The notes: generated by a model not told the origin, from the letters alone. A stretch of 64,000 nucleotides of DNA from Variovorax sp. PBL-E5 (GCF_901827185.1 NZ_LR594673.1:310001-374000), one strand, 5' to 3'; shown: positions 1 through 8,518, counted from the stretch's first letter. Numbers and translations are program-made.

Positions 1-179
1 TGTGAATCTCCGTTGAAGCGCGATGATATCTTTACGTCATCATTTTTGGAATCAATTTTGTAAACATTTTTGAAATACTTAGAACAATGGCAAAAAGAGG
101 TCGTTGTGGCGGGCGGCCGTCGACCGCTTCAAAGCCGCCGATGTCCACAGGGCAAAGCGCTTCCACCGCCTGGATCGAT
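1..179. promoter_or_regulatory. AT-rich non-coding edge, possible leftward promoter
   Basis: No credible gene is visible. The first 90 bases are clearly AT-richer than anything nearby. They contain an inverted repeat, ATGAT-N11-ATCAT, at 23-43. On the minus strand a TTGATT hexamer followed 17 bases later by AAGATA could be a sigma-70 promoter firing leftwards out of the window. The neighbouring iclR gene also reads leftwards and ends at 180, so this may be the control region of its downstream target. This is inference from base composition and symmetry only. Confidence 0.3.
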
Positions 180-977
180 TCATCCGAGCGCCGTCCAGCG
201 CGCGCCGATGCCATCAGCCTGCTGCCGCAGCAAGGGCACCAGCCGTTTCGCGCGCGCCGCGGGCAGCCGGTTGGCCATCGCATTGATGCTGAGCGCCGCG
301 AGCGGGCGCCCGTCCGGCGACAGCACCGGCACCGCCAGCACATGCGTGCCGGGGATGACGCCGGCGTCGGTGAATGCATGGCCCTGCTCGCGCGCGCGGC
401 GGATGCGCTCGCGCAGCACGGTGACCGTCGTGCGATGGCGTGCGAGCCGGGGCGCGATCCGGGCGATCAGTTCCTCGCGCTCGCCGCGCGGCAGGAACGC
501 GAGCAGCACCACGCCGCCCACACCGACGCCGAGCGGCAGTCGCGCGCCGATCGAGACGCCGATGACCTGGATCGGATAGCTGCCCGTCAGCCGCTCGATG
601 CAGATCGAATCGGTCCCGCTGCGCAGGGTCAGCACGGTCGAATCGCCGGTCTCCCTGCAGACCTTCTCCAGGAAAGGGGCTGCCGCGGTGCGGATCGGCA
701 GCGGCGACGAACGCGCGATGCCCAGCAGCGAAGCCTCCCTGCCGATCACGTAGCGCGGCGGCGATGGCGTGCGCTCCGCCAGGCCTTCCTCGACCAGCAC
801 CTGCAGCATGCGGTGCGCCGTCGCGCGGGTGAGGCCGCACTGCAGCGCGACTTCGCTCGCGCGCGCGCCGCGATCCTGGCCGGCGGCCAATGCGCGCAGC
901 ACGGCGACCGCGCGGCGCACGCTTTGCGCGCCTTCCGTGTTGCCGGCAGCGGCATTCGAGGCCGAAGACATGCCCAT
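180..977 (-). CDS. IclR-family transcriptional regulator
   Basis: A 265-residue regulator. A winged helix-turn-helix spans roughly residues 18-75 (helices around 39-62, RASEVALQCGLTRATAHRML). The IclR effector-binding domain follows to the end. The ATG at 977 gives the normal family length; longer in-frame starts run into the upstream gene. It is divergent from the FAD oxidoreductase at 1085, across a 107-bp gap, so that gene and its Bug receptor are the likely targets. IclR proteins usually bind small organic acids or aromatics and act as repressors or activators of a neighbouring catabolic operon. The ligand cannot be read from the sequence. Confidence 0.88.
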   Translation of the reverse strand: MGMSSASNAAAGNTEGAQSVRRAVAVLRALAAGQDRGARASEVALQCGLTRATAHRMLQVLVEEGLAERTPSPPRYVIGREASLLGIARSSPLPIRTAAAPFLEKVCRETGDSTVLTLRSGTDSICIERLTGSYPIQVIGVSIGARLPLGVGVGGVVLLAFLPRGEREELIARIAPRLARHRTTVTVLRERIRRAREQGHAFTDAGVIPGTHVLAVPVLSPDGRPLAALSINAMANRLPAARAKRLVPLLRQQADGIGARWTALG

Positions 978-998
978 ATTGTGAGACAAAGCTGTGTT

Positions 999-1014
999 CC
1001 GGCGCCTTCGCCGG
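999..1014. promoter_or_regulatory. GC-rich inverted repeat between iclR and FAD oxidoreductase
   Basis: A perfect dyad, CCGGCG-CCTT-CGCCGG, lies in the divergent gap between the iclR start (977) and the oxidoreductase start (1085). It could be an operator or an mRNA hairpin in the 5' leader. In DNA this GC-rich such a repeat also arises by chance. A weaker TTGT-GAG-ACAA dyad lies closer to the iclR start (about 980-990). Confidence 0.22.
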
Positions 1015-1084
1015 CGCACCGGCTTCCTACGATTCGAGGCATCCGCTGCATACGGCCGGCGGAGGCGCAACCAGGAGACAGCGC

Positions 1085-2488
1085 ATGAGAATTCGAGAAG
1101 GCCACGACGTTGTCGTGGTAGGCGGCGGCACGGCGGGCGCGATCGCCGGCATCGCGGCGGCACGCACCGGCGCCCGCACGCTGCTGGTGGAACAGTACGG
1201 CAGCCTGGGCGGCGTTCTGACGCTGGGCATGTCGCTCAAGGGCGTCAACGACGGCGAGGGCTTCAAGGCGCTCGGCGGCATCGGCGAGGAGCTGATCGAG
1301 CGGGCGCGCGCGCTCGGCGGCACGACCGTGGTCTCGCAGCATCCGCGTCACGGTTCGATCATGGGCCAGGATCCCGAAGCCATGAAGCTCACGCTCATCG
1401 AGATGGTGAAGGAGTCTGGCCTTCACCTCCTGCTGCACAGCTTCCTGGCGGACGCGCTGGTGGACCGCGGATCGATCCAGGCCGTCCGCGTCGCCAACAA
1501 GGCCGGCCTCGAGATCATTCCCGCGCACTGCTTCGTCGACTGCACCGGCGACGGCGATCTGGCCGAGGCCGCGGGTGCCGACGTCGTCCATGGCCGCGAG
1601 GCCGACGGCCGGCTGCAGCCGGTGTCCGCGATCTTCAGGGTCGGCGGCATCGATCTCGACCAGACCTGGGCCTACCTCGAGGCGCATCCGGAAGACGGCG
1701 AAGCGCCGCCCGGCTATGTCGGCGACGCCTACAGCGTCGCGGCCTTCCGCAGCAAGCCGGGCGTCGGCATGGCGGGCTTCAAGTCGCTGATCCGCAAGGC
1801 ACGCGCGGCCGGCGACTACCACATCCCGCGCGACGACATGGGCTTCAATCCGCTGGTCGGACGGCGCGAGGCGACCATCAACATCACGCGCGTGCACGGC
1901 ATCGACGGCACGGACCCGGACGACCTGACGCGCGCGGAAATCGAGACCCAGCTGCAGATCCTCGAAGCGCTGCGCTTCCTGCGCAAGTACGTGCCGGGCT
2001 TCGAGGCCTGCTACGTCGTCTCCAGCCCGTTCCAGGTCGGCATCCGCGAGACGCGCCGCATCCGGGGCAGCTACGTGCTGACGCCCGACGACGTGCGCGC
2101 CGGCCGCGACTTCGACGATCAGGTCGCGCGCGGCGCCTACCCGCTCGACATCCACGACGTGGGCCAGGCCGCGGCCGCGGCCTCGGCCGGCGGCCAGGTC
2201 GAGGGCGGCGGCACCGACCTGTCGATGGTCCGCCGTTCCTACGGCATCCCCGCGCGCTGCCTGATCGCGCGCGGCGTGAACAACCTCGTGGTCGCGGGTC
2301 GCGCGCTGTCGGCCACGCACGAGGCCGCAGGCTCCGCGCGCGGTCAGCCGGTGTGCATGGCGACAGGCCACGCCGCCGGCGTGATCGCGGCGCTGTCGGC
2401 ACGCGACAAGCTGCCGCCTTCGGCGCTGGACAGCGCAGCGATCCAGTCGGTGCTGCGGCAACAGAAGGCCGTGCTTCGACGCGGCTGA
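1085..2488 (+). CDS. FAD-dependent oxidoreductase (FAD_oxidored type)
   Basis: A 467-residue flavoprotein. The N-terminus carries the Rossmann dinucleotide fingerprint VVVVGGGTAGAI (glycines 13-15 and 18), an acidic strand end (LLVEQYGSLGG) and the CTGDGDLAEAAG segment typical of PF12831. The C-terminus (VVAGRALSATHEAAGS... QPVCMATGHAAGVIA) closes the FAD site. The family oxidises or reduces small organic acids and hydroxylated substrates; the substrate here is unknown. The ATG at 1085 follows an AGGAGA ribosome site and is the right distance from the Rossmann strand. It lies 51 bp upstream of a Bug receptor, and the two probably form an operon controlled by the divergent IclR protein. Confidence 0.85.
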   Translation: MRIREGHDVVVVGGGTAGAIAGIAAARTGARTLLVEQYGSLGGVLTLGMSLKGVNDGEGFKALGGIGEELIERARALGGTTVVSQHPRHGSIMGQDPEAMKLTLIEMVKESGLHLLLHSFLADALVDRGSIQAVRVANKAGLEIIPAHCFVDCTGDGDLAEAAGADVVHGREADGRLQPVSAIFRVGGIDLDQTWAYLEAHPEDGEAPPGYVGDAYSVAAFRSKPGVGMAGFKSLIRKARAAGDYHIPRDDMGFNPLVGRREATINITRVHGIDGTDPDDLTRAEIETQLQILEALRFLRKYVPGFEACYVVSSPFQVGIRETRRIRGSYVLTPDDVRAGRDFDDQVARGAYPLDIHDVGQAAAAASAGGQVEGGGTDLSMVRRSYGIPARCLIARGVNNLVVAGRALSATHEAAGSARGQPVCMATGHAAGVIAALSARDKLPPSALDSAAIQSVLRQQKAVLRRG

Positions 2489-2539
2489 AACCTGGCCGCG
2501 CGAGGACGCGGACTTCCATTGCAACAAAGAGACATCACC

Positions 2540-3517
2540 ATGATCAAGAAATCACTGCTCCTTGTCCTTTCCCTCCTGTTCGCGCTGGCGGCATCGGCCG
2601 CCGGACCGGACGCCAGCGACTATCCCAGCAAGCCGATCCGGCTGGTCATCCCCTACCCGCCGGGCGGCTCGGCGGATCTGGTCGGCCGCATGGTGGCCGA
2701 CAAGCTCGGCAAGAGCCTCGGCCAGACGGTGGTGGTCGACAACAAGGGCGGCGGCTCGGGCTCGATCGGCAGCGACTTCGTGAGCCGCGCGCCGGCCGAC
2801 GGCTACACGCTGCTGGTGGCGATCTCCGACACGCATGCGATCAATCCCGCGGTGATGGCGAACCTGCCCTACGACCCGCAGAAGGACTTCGCGCCGATCT
2901 CGCTGCTGGCCACGCAGCCGATGGTGCTGGCCGTGGGCCGGCACATGCCGGCGCGTACGCTGGCCGACTTTGTCGCCGAGGCGAAGAAGCGTCCCGGCGC
3001 GCTGACCTATGCGTCGAACGGCAAGGGCGGCCTGCAGCATCTGGCGATGGAACTCTTCAGCCGGCAGGCCGGCATCAAGGCGCTGCATGTGCCGTACAAG
3101 GGTGCCGGGCCGGCGCTGGCCGACGTGATCGGCGGGCAGGTGGACGCGCTCTTCATCAGCCTGCAGGGCGCCGGCGGCAATCTTGGCACCGGCAACCTGC
3201 GCGCGCTTGCGGTTGCGGCGCCGAAGCGGCTGTCGATGGCGGCGGACGTTCCGACCTTCGCGGAGTCCGGCTACCCCGACACCGTGGTCACGCAGTGGTA
3301 CGGCCTGATGGCGCCTGCCGGCACGCCGCCGGCCATCGTCCAGAAACTCAACAGCGAGGTCCGCAAGGCGCTCGACACGCCGGACATCTCGGACAAGCTC
3401 AAGGCCGTGGGCACCGAACCTGCCGGCGATACGCCGCAGGAGTTCGCCGCCTTCCTTGCGGCGCAAATCAAGCTCTGGGCCGGGGTCGCCAAGTCGGTGG
3501 GCGCGCGGCTCGAATAG
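2540..3517 (+). CDS. Bug-family tripartite tricarboxylate receptor (periplasmic binding protein)
   Basis: A 325-residue secreted solute receptor of the Bug/TctC family. A signal peptide (MIKKSLLLVLSLLFALAASA) precedes the mature domain, which opens with the family hallmark YPSKPIRLVIPYPPGGSADL. Conserved later elements are FVSRAPADGYTLL, the PYDPQKDFAPIS segment and VPYKGAGPALADVIGGQV. Such proteins capture carboxylates in the periplasm, classically for a TctAB membrane pair, but no tctA or tctB is present in this window. It follows the FAD oxidoreductase, so its ligand is probably that enzyme's substrate or precursor. The ATG at 2540 starts exactly at the signal peptide; a TTG at 2519 is possible but adds residues before it. 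Confidence 0.88.
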   Translation: MIKKSLLLVLSLLFALAASAAGPDASDYPSKPIRLVIPYPPGGSADLVGRMVADKLGKSLGQTVVVDNKGGGSGSIGSDFVSRAPADGYTLLVAISDTHAINPAVMANLPYDPQKDFAPISLLATQPMVLAVGRHMPARTLADFVAEAKKRPGALTYASNGKGGLQHLAMELFSRQAGIKALHVPYKGAGPALADVIGGQVDALFISLQGAGGNLGTGNLRALAVAAPKRLSMAADVPTFAESGYPDTVVTQWYGLMAPAGTPPAIVQKLNSEVRKALDTPDISDKLKAVGTEPAGDTPQEFAAFLAAQIKLWAGVAKSVGARLE

Positions 3518-3526
3518 CGCGCGCCG

Positions 3527-4348
3527 CTATCTCTTGCGGCGTGCGCCGCCCGGCTCGTCGACCGGGATCAGCGGCGCGATCCGCTGCGCCAGGGCCTGGA
3601 GTTCGGGCACCAGCACGCTGACCAGCCGCTCCCGCGTCATGTGGGAACGCGCGCCGCCGCAAGTCAGCGCCATGACGCGCTTGCCGTCGGCCGAAATCAC
3701 CGGCACGCCGATGGCATTGATGTCGCGGTGCGACTTGCCCAGATTGAACACGAAGCCGCTGCGCCGGTAGTTGCGGATCGCCTCGGCGATGTCGCGCGAC
3801 TTCGCTTCCCATTCGTCGGGCGCGCTCGCCTGCAGCTTGGCCATCAATGCCTCGCGTGCCTCGTCGCCGATGGCCGCCAGATAGGCCCAGCCCAGCGACG
3901 AATTGGCAAGGTCGAGCGACGAGCCGACATGCAGGTTCACGCTGAGGATGCCGCGCGCCTCGCTGCGCTGGACGATGACCATGCCGTCGCGGTAGCGCTC
4001 GCCGAGCGAGACGGAGACCTCGAAGCTGTCGGCCAGTTCCTTCATCAGCGGTTGCGCGAACTCCGCGATGCCGGTGTGCGTGATCGCCGCGTGCCCGAGC
4101 AGCAGCACGCCCGCGCCGATGCGCAGGCGGTCCGGCGTGCGCCCCGGCACCAGGTAGCCCAGCGTGGTCAGCGTGTAGCACAGGCGCCAGACGGTCGATT
4201 GCGCGAGGCCGGTCTCGCGCGCGATCTCCGTGGTGCCGAGTTCCTGGCGATCGGCGGTGAAGCACTTGAGGATCTCGAGCCCGCGCGCGAGCGCGGTCAC
4301 GAACATCGGATGCTTCGTGTCTTCTTCCTGCATGTCGGTCTTGTCCAT
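3527..4348 (-). CDS. IclR-family transcriptional regulator
   Basis: A 273-residue IclR regulator: a winged HTH near residues 18-80 (ALARGLEILKCF, then TTEIARETGLAQSTVWRLCY) followed by the effector domain with the conserved GWAYLAAIGDEAREAL and DINAIGVPVIS segments. It is divergent from the acyl-CoA dehydrogenase operon at 4463; the gap contains a strong 19-bp palindrome just downstream of a sigma-70 promoter, the obvious binding site. The start at 4348 is chosen because upstream codons (to 4399) would reach into the promoter region. Its 3' end converges on the Bug gene ending at 3517, 9 bp away. Confidence 0.88.
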   Translation of the reverse strand: MDKTDMQEEDTKHPMFVTALARGLEILKCFTADRQELGTTEIARETGLAQSTVWRLCYTLTTLGYLVPGRTPDRLRIGAGVLLLGHAAITHTGIAEFAQPLMKELADSFEVSVSLGERYRDGMVIVQRSEARGILSVNLHVGSSLDLANSSLGWAYLAAIGDEAREALMAKLQASAPDEWEAKSRDIAEAIRNYRRSGFVFNLGKSHRDINAIGVPVISADGKRVMALTCGGARSHMTRERLVSVLVPELQALAQRIAPLIPVDEPGGARRKR

Positions 4349-4373
4349 CGCGAACGAGTTTAAGGGGCGCCCC

Positions 4374-4402
4374 TTGACGCACGTGCCGGGCGGATTCACA
4401 AT
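4374..4402 (+). promoter_or_regulatory. Probable sigma-70 promoter of the acyl-CoA dehydrogenase operon
   Basis: TTGACG at 4374-4379 (five of six to consensus) is followed, after exactly 17 bases, by CACAAT at 4397-4402 (four of six). Transcription would begin near 4409, about 54 bases before the ATG at 4463. The promoter faces the five-gene operon 4463-9987 and lies between it and the divergent iclR gene. Confidence 0.6.
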
Positions 4403-4412
4403 AAATCCATTC

Positions 4413-4431
4413 TACGGATTTGTTATCCGTA
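4413..4431. promoter_or_regulatory. Palindromic operator, likely IclR site
   Basis: A perfect inverted repeat, TACGGAT-TTGTT-ATCCGTA, with 7-bp arms and a 5-bp spacer. It sits just downstream of the predicted -10 box, so a bound protein would block transcription of the acyl-CoA dehydrogenase operon. An overlapping shorter dyad (GTTAT-CCGT-ATAAC) continues to about 4435. It stands out from the GC-rich surroundings and lies next to a divergent iclR gene, which is the expected binder. Confidence 0.65.
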
Positions 4432-4462
4432 TAACGAATAGACAGCAAAACCCTCACCCTGG

Positions 4463-5605
4463 ATGGAACTGAACTGCACACCCGATCTCGCCGAGATGCG
4501 GCCCGCCGTCCGTCGCTTCGTCACCCGGCGCCTGGAACCGCTCGCGCGGCAGATCGATGCCACCGGCGAAATACCGGCGGCCGCGCTCGCCGAGCTTCGC
4601 TCGCAGGGTTATCTCGGCATGCGCCTGCCGGCCGAGGCCGGTGGCGGCGGCTTCGATCTCTCGACCTACTGCCTGGTGATGGAAGAGGTGGCGCGCTCGC
4701 ACCGCGTCTTCACGCTGATGCTCGATGCCTCCAGCGGCCTGACGCCGATCGGCATCGCGCGCCACGGCACGGCAACGCAGCGGACGAAGTACCTGCCCCG
4801 GCTGGCGGACGGCAGCTGGCTCGCGTCCTTCGGCCTCACCGAGCCCGAGGCCGGGTCGGATGCGTCCGCGTTGCACACGCGGGCCGAGAAGCGCGAGGGC
4901 GGCTGGTCGATCACGGGGCTCAAGCACTACATCAGTGGCGCGCACAAGGCGCAGGTGATCCTGGTGTTCGCAGTCAACGATGCGGCCCGGCGCGCGCGCG
5001 GCGGCATCACGGCTTTCCTGGTCGATGCGAACACGCCGGGCATGACGATCGATCGTGTCGACAAGACCATCGGCTCGGATCCGATCCAGCTGTCGGAGCT
5101 GCGCTTCGACGACTGCTTCGTGCCCGACGACGCGGTGCTCGGCGAGGTGGGCCACGGCTTTGCGATCGCGATGGGCTCGCTCGCGAGCGGACGCATGGGC
5201 GTGTCGGCAGCCTGCATCGGCACCGCCGACCGGCTGATCGAACTCGCGGTGGACCATGCCAAAACGCGACAGACTTTCGGCAGCGCGCTGTCCGAGCGCC
5301 AGGCCATCCAGTGGATGCTGGCCGATTCCGCCACCGAGCTCGCGCTGGCACGCGCGCTGGCCTACGAGGCCCTGCGCCGCATCGACGCCGGCGAAGACAC
5401 CGGCACGGCGACCAGCATGGTCAAGCTGCATTGCTCCGAGATGGTAGGCCGGGTGGCCGACCGCGTGGTGCAGATCTTCGGCGGCGGCGGGCTGATCCGC
5501 GGTGTGCCGGTGGAGCGCTTCTACCGCGACGTGCGGCACTACCGCATCGGCGAAGGTTCGTCGGAGATCCAGCGGATGCTGATCGCGCGCGAGCTCCTGG
5601 CATAG
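4463..5605 (+). CDS. Acyl-CoA dehydrogenase
   Basis: A 380-residue flavin enzyme that would form an alpha,beta-double bond in an acyl-CoA, passing electrons to ETF. Order of domains: N-terminal helical, beta-barrel (FGLTEPEAGSDASALHTRA and ITGLKHYISGAHKA motifs), C-terminal helical. The catalytic glutamate is in place near residue 364 (RIGEGSSEIQRMLIARELL). Length and motifs match short/branched-chain members. It is first in a tight operon with a Bug receptor, alpha/beta hydrolase, amidohydrolase and CoA ligase, which suggests it acts on a CoA thioester made by that ligase. The exact acyl group is not deducible. Confidence 0.92.
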   Translation: MELNCTPDLAEMRPAVRRFVTRRLEPLARQIDATGEIPAAALAELRSQGYLGMRLPAEAGGGGFDLSTYCLVMEEVARSHRVFTLMLDASSGLTPIGIARHGTATQRTKYLPRLADGSWLASFGLTEPEAGSDASALHTRAEKREGGWSITGLKHYISGAHKAQVILVFAVNDAARRARGGITAFLVDANTPGMTIDRVDKTIGSDPIQLSELRFDDCFVPDDAVLGEVGHGFAIAMGSLASGRMGVSAACIGTADRLIELAVDHAKTRQTFGSALSERQAIQWMLADSATELALARALAYEALRRIDAGEDTGTATSMVKLHCSEMVGRVADRVVQIFGGGGLIRGVPVERFYRDVRHYRIGEGSSEIQRMLIARELLA

Positions 5606-5710
5606 CGCCGGCGGCCGACCCCTGATCTCTATGCACCGTCGACCCGAAGGGAAACGGTATCGGCGGAATGTTCCGCCACTGGCTGGCCACACGTGCCACG
5701 GAGAGACGCC

Positions 5711-6700
5711 ATGCAGCCCTCGTTCCTGAAGTTCCCCGCGCGCCTGGCGCGTCATCTGCTGATCGGCATCGCGATGGTCGCGACCTGCATCGCGCATGCC
5801 GAAGATCCCTGGCCGAACCGGCCCGTGACGGTGATCAACCCCTGGGCCGCGGGCGGTCCGTCGGACACCATCATCCGGCCCATCACGGACCAGCTCGCCA
5901 AGCGCCTGGGTCAGGCTTTCATCGTCGACAACCGCAGCGGCGCGAACGGCACCATCGGTGCCGCCGCCGTGGCGCGCGCACGGCCCGACGGCTACACGCT
6001 GCTGTTCTCGCACGTGGGTCCGATCGCGATCAGTCCCGCGCTGCCGCAGAAGCTGCCCTACGACCCCATCAAGGACTTCGAGCCGATCACTCAGCTGGTC
6101 TCGAGCGGAACGGTGCTCGTGGTCCGCTCCGACTTCCCGGCCAAGACGCTGGCGCAGCTCATGGCGTATGCCAAGGCCAACCCGGGCAAGGTCGCGTACG
6201 GCTCCGTCGGCGTCGGCAGCACGACGCACCTGGCCGGCGTCATGCTCTCGCAGCTGGGACACGTCGAGATGACGCATGTGCCCTACCGCGGCTCGGCGCA
6301 GATCAACACCGACCTGCTCGCCGGCCAGATCCAGATGGCGTTCGTGAACATCGCGGGCGTCGTGCCGCTGATCAAGGACGGCCAGCTGCGTGCGCTCGCG
6401 GTGAGCACGCTTAAGCGCACGGCCGTGCTGCCCGATGTGCCGGCGGTGGCCGAGACGATGCCGGGCTTCGAGGTCAACTCGTGGTACGGCCTGATGGCGC
6501 CGGCCCACACGCCGCCCGCGATCATCCACAAGCTGCAATCCGAGACCGCGCAGATCCTGAAGATGCCCGAGGTCGCGGCCCGCATGCGCGAGAACGGCCT
6601 CGACATCGAAGGCACCACGCCCGAAGCGTACGGCCAGAAGATCAAGGAAGACATCGTGCGCTGGGCCGCCACCGTGAAGGCGGCGGGCATCAAGGAATGA
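5711..6700 (+). CDS. Bug-family tripartite tricarboxylate receptor
   Basis: A 329-residue periplasmic receptor. A signal peptide covers about residues 1-29 (HLLIGIAMVATCIAHA). Family landmarks follow: WPNRPVTVINPWAAGGPSDT, VARARPDGYTLLF, LPYDPIKDFEPITQL and MTHVPYRGSAQI. ATG 5711 is chosen because it directly precedes the signal peptide after a GGAGAG ribosome site; the in-frame ATG at 5693 would add six residues. It is the second gene of the acyl-CoA dehydrogenase operon and probably recognises the carboxylate this operon degrades. No membrane components are encoded nearby. Confidence 0.87.
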   Translation: MQPSFLKFPARLARHLLIGIAMVATCIAHAEDPWPNRPVTVINPWAAGGPSDTIIRPITDQLAKRLGQAFIVDNRSGANGTIGAAAVARARPDGYTLLFSHVGPIAISPALPQKLPYDPIKDFEPITQLVSSGTVLVVRSDFPAKTLAQLMAYAKANPGKVAYGSVGVGSTTHLAGVMLSQLGHVEMTHVPYRGSAQINTDLLAGQIQMAFVNIAGVVPLIKDGQLRALAVSTLKRTAVLPDVPAVAETMPGFEVNSWYGLMAPAHTPPAIIHKLQSETAQILKMPEVAARMRENGLDIEGTTPEAYGQKIKEDIVRWAATVKAAGIKE

Positions 6701-6704
6701 GCGC

Positions 6705-7631
6705 ATGACGACGCTGGCCCTCGCCACGCCTGAACTGCTTTCCCCCGGTCCGCCGCATACGGTGCAAGCACCGGCGACCGTGCGGCGCGGCTTCGCCGAT
6801 GTCGCGGAAGGCCAGGTGCACTTCCGCGAGGCCGGCCGGCGCAGCCGCGCGCGCCGGCCGCTGGTGATGCTCCATGCATCGCCCGGCTCGGCCCGGATGC
6901 TGGAGCCCCTCGTCGCGCAGCTGGGGCGGCACCGGCACGTGATCGCCACCGACACGCTGGGCAACGGCGATTCCTCCGCGCCGCGCCTGCCCGCGGAGGG
7001 CGGCATGCCGTCGATCGCCTACTTCGCCGATGCCCATGTGCGCGCGCTCGACGCGCTGGGCATCGCGGCCTTCGATCTCTATGGCAGCCACACCGGCGCC
7101 AACATCGCCTGCGAGATCGCCATCGCGCATCCGCAGCGCGTCGGCCGGCTCGTGCTCGACGGCGTGTCGCTCTACAGCGCCGAGGAGCGCGAGGACATGC
7201 TCAAGCACTACGCGCCCGGCGTGAAGATCGACCAGGCCGGAAGCCAGCTGCACTGGATCTGGAATTTCGTGCGCGACGTCTACCTCTTCTGGCCCTGGTA
7301 CCGGCGCGATGCGGCCCATGCGCGTTCGGTCGGCCTGCCGCCGGCGGACGAACTGCACGACAAGGTGGTCGAGGTGCTGAAGGCCACGCGGACCTACCAC
7401 TACGCCTACCGGTCGGCGATCGGCTACGACAAGGCGCCGCGGCTGCCGCTGGTCCGCGTGCCGACGCTGCTGGCATGCGGCGCCGGCGACATGCTGCTGG
7501 CCTACTTCGAACGCGTGCAGGCCCTGATGCCCGACGCCCGGCCGCTGATCACCCGCGGCACCGCGACGCCCGATGCGCTGGCCGAGACGGCGCGGCATTT
7601 CGAAGCCTTCCTGAACGAAAGCTCCCCATGA
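6705..7631 (+). CDS. Alpha/beta-hydrolase-fold protein with His at the nucleophile position
   Basis: A 308-residue protein with the alpha/beta-hydrolase layout: HASPGSA oxyanion loop near residue 57, DTLGNGDSSAP near 83, nucleophile elbow at 127-131, and a C-terminal VPTLLACGAGD acid strand. The elbow reads G-S-H-T-G, so the usual nucleophilic serine is histidine 129 (codon CAC at 7089-7091). It may therefore not be a classical esterase; a C-C lyase, dehydratase-like or non-catalytic role is possible. It starts 4 bp after the Bug gene and overlaps the following amidohydrolase start (ATGA), so translation is probably coupled. Confidence 0.8.
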   Translation: MTTLALATPELLSPGPPHTVQAPATVRRGFADVAEGQVHFREAGRRSRARRPLVMLHASPGSARMLEPLVAQLGRHRHVIATDTLGNGDSSAPRLPAEGGMPSIAYFADAHVRALDALGIAAFDLYGSHTGANIACEIAIAHPQRVGRLVLDGVSLYSAEEREDMLKHYAPGVKIDQAGSQLHWIWNFVRDVYLFWPWYRRDAAHARSVGLPPADELHDKVVEVLKATRTYHYAYRSAIGYDKAPRLPLVRVPTLLACGAGDMLLAYFERVQALMPDARPLITRGTATPDALAETARHFEAFLNESSP

Positions 7632-8518
7632 CAAAGCACGACATCCAGGCCATCGACGCGGTGGTCAACATCTGGACGCCCGAGACGCACGCCATCCGAC
7701 CCAATCGCGACGCCTTCTTCGGCGGCAAGATGAAGGTCAAGGACGACACGCTCGCCGGCATCACGCACGAGGAAATGCTGCGCCGCATGGACGCGGCCGG
7801 CATCGAGCGCGCCTTCCTGATCGCGTCCAAGGTCGGGCCGCTGCTGCACAAGTCGAGCTACCACATCCCCTACGAGATGGTGGCCGAAGCCGTCGAGCGC
7901 CATCCCGACCGTTTCCACGGACTCGCCGGCCTCGACCCGACCGAAGGCATGGACGGCGTGCGCCAGCTCGAGCGCGCGGTGAAGGACCACGGCTTCATCG
8001 GCGCGCACTTCTATCCGCACTGGTTCGAGCTCGCGCCCGACCATGCGAAGTGGTATCCCTTCTATGCCAAGTGCGTGGAGCTCGACGTGCCGGTGCAGCT
8101 GCAGGTCGGCCAGTCGATGCTCTACGACCCGAAGCACCGGCTGCGCAGCGTGGGCCGCCCGATCTCGCTCGATGCGGTGGCCTGCGACTTCCCGGAACTC
8201 AAGCTCATCGGCATCCATGTCGGCATTCCATGGACCGACGAGATGATCGCGATGGCATGGAAACATCCGAACGTGTACATCGGCACCGACGCCCACAGCC
8301 CCAAGTACTGGCCGGAGGCTTTCGTCAAGTACATCGACAGCTTCGGGCAGGACAAGGTGATCTTCGGCACCGACTTCCCGGTGCTCGACTTCGAGCGCAC
8401 GCGCGACGAGATCGAGGCGCTGGGCCTGCGCCCGGTGCCCAAGCGCAAGCTGCTGCGCGACAACGTGCTGCGCATCTACGGGCTGAACGAGGACGGCTCG
8501 CGGGCCGCGAAGCGATGA
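7628..8518 (+). CDS. Amidohydrolase-2 family protein (ACMSD-like), altered metal site
   Basis: A 296-residue TIM-barrel protein of the PF04909 group (decarboxylases and hydrolases of aromatic or CoA-linked acids). The late strands are typical: IGIHVGIPW (His 197) and KVIFGTDFPVLDF (Asp 249), followed by the usual C-terminal NVLRIYGL. The first-strand D-x-H-x-H metal motif is missing: the equivalent stretch reads D10-A-V-V-N14. The protein may bind metal differently or not at all. Some amidohydrolase-superfamily members act as beta-ketoacyl-CoA hydrolases in phenylpropanoid catabolism, a role that would fit beside a CoA ligase and acyl-CoA dehydrogenase; this is inference. Confidence 0.78.
   Translation: MTKHDIQAIDAVVNIWTPETHAIRPNRDAFFGGKMKVKDDTLAGITHEEMLRRMDAAGIERAFLIASKVGPLLHKSSYHIPYEMVAEAVERHPDRFHGLAGLDPTEGMDGVRQLERAVKDHGFIGAHFYPHWFELAPDHAKWYPFYAKCVELDVPVQLQVGQSMLYDPKHRLRSVGRPISLDAVACDFPELKLIGIHVGIPWTDEMIAMAWKHPNVYIGTDAHSPKYWPEAFVKYIDSFGQDKVIFGTDFPVLDFERTRDEIEALGLRPVPKRKLLRDNVLRIYGLNEDGSRAAKR

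Noticed and set aside
746..2527. Very long open frame on the minus strand opposite the FAD oxidoreductase
   Set aside because: It is an antisense shadow typical of high-GC DNA: composition is Arg/Ala/His-rich, it matches no family, and the opposite strand encodes a clear flavoprotein.
994..3621. 875-codon plus-strand open frame spanning the oxidoreductase and Bug genes
   Set aside because: It is a frame-shifted shadow across two well-supported genes, with arginine- and proline-rich nonsense sequence and no motif.
4454..7006. 850-codon minus-strand frame under the acyl-CoA dehydrogenase and Bug genes
   Set aside because: Antisense low-complexity translation; the plus strand carries three recognisable genes there.
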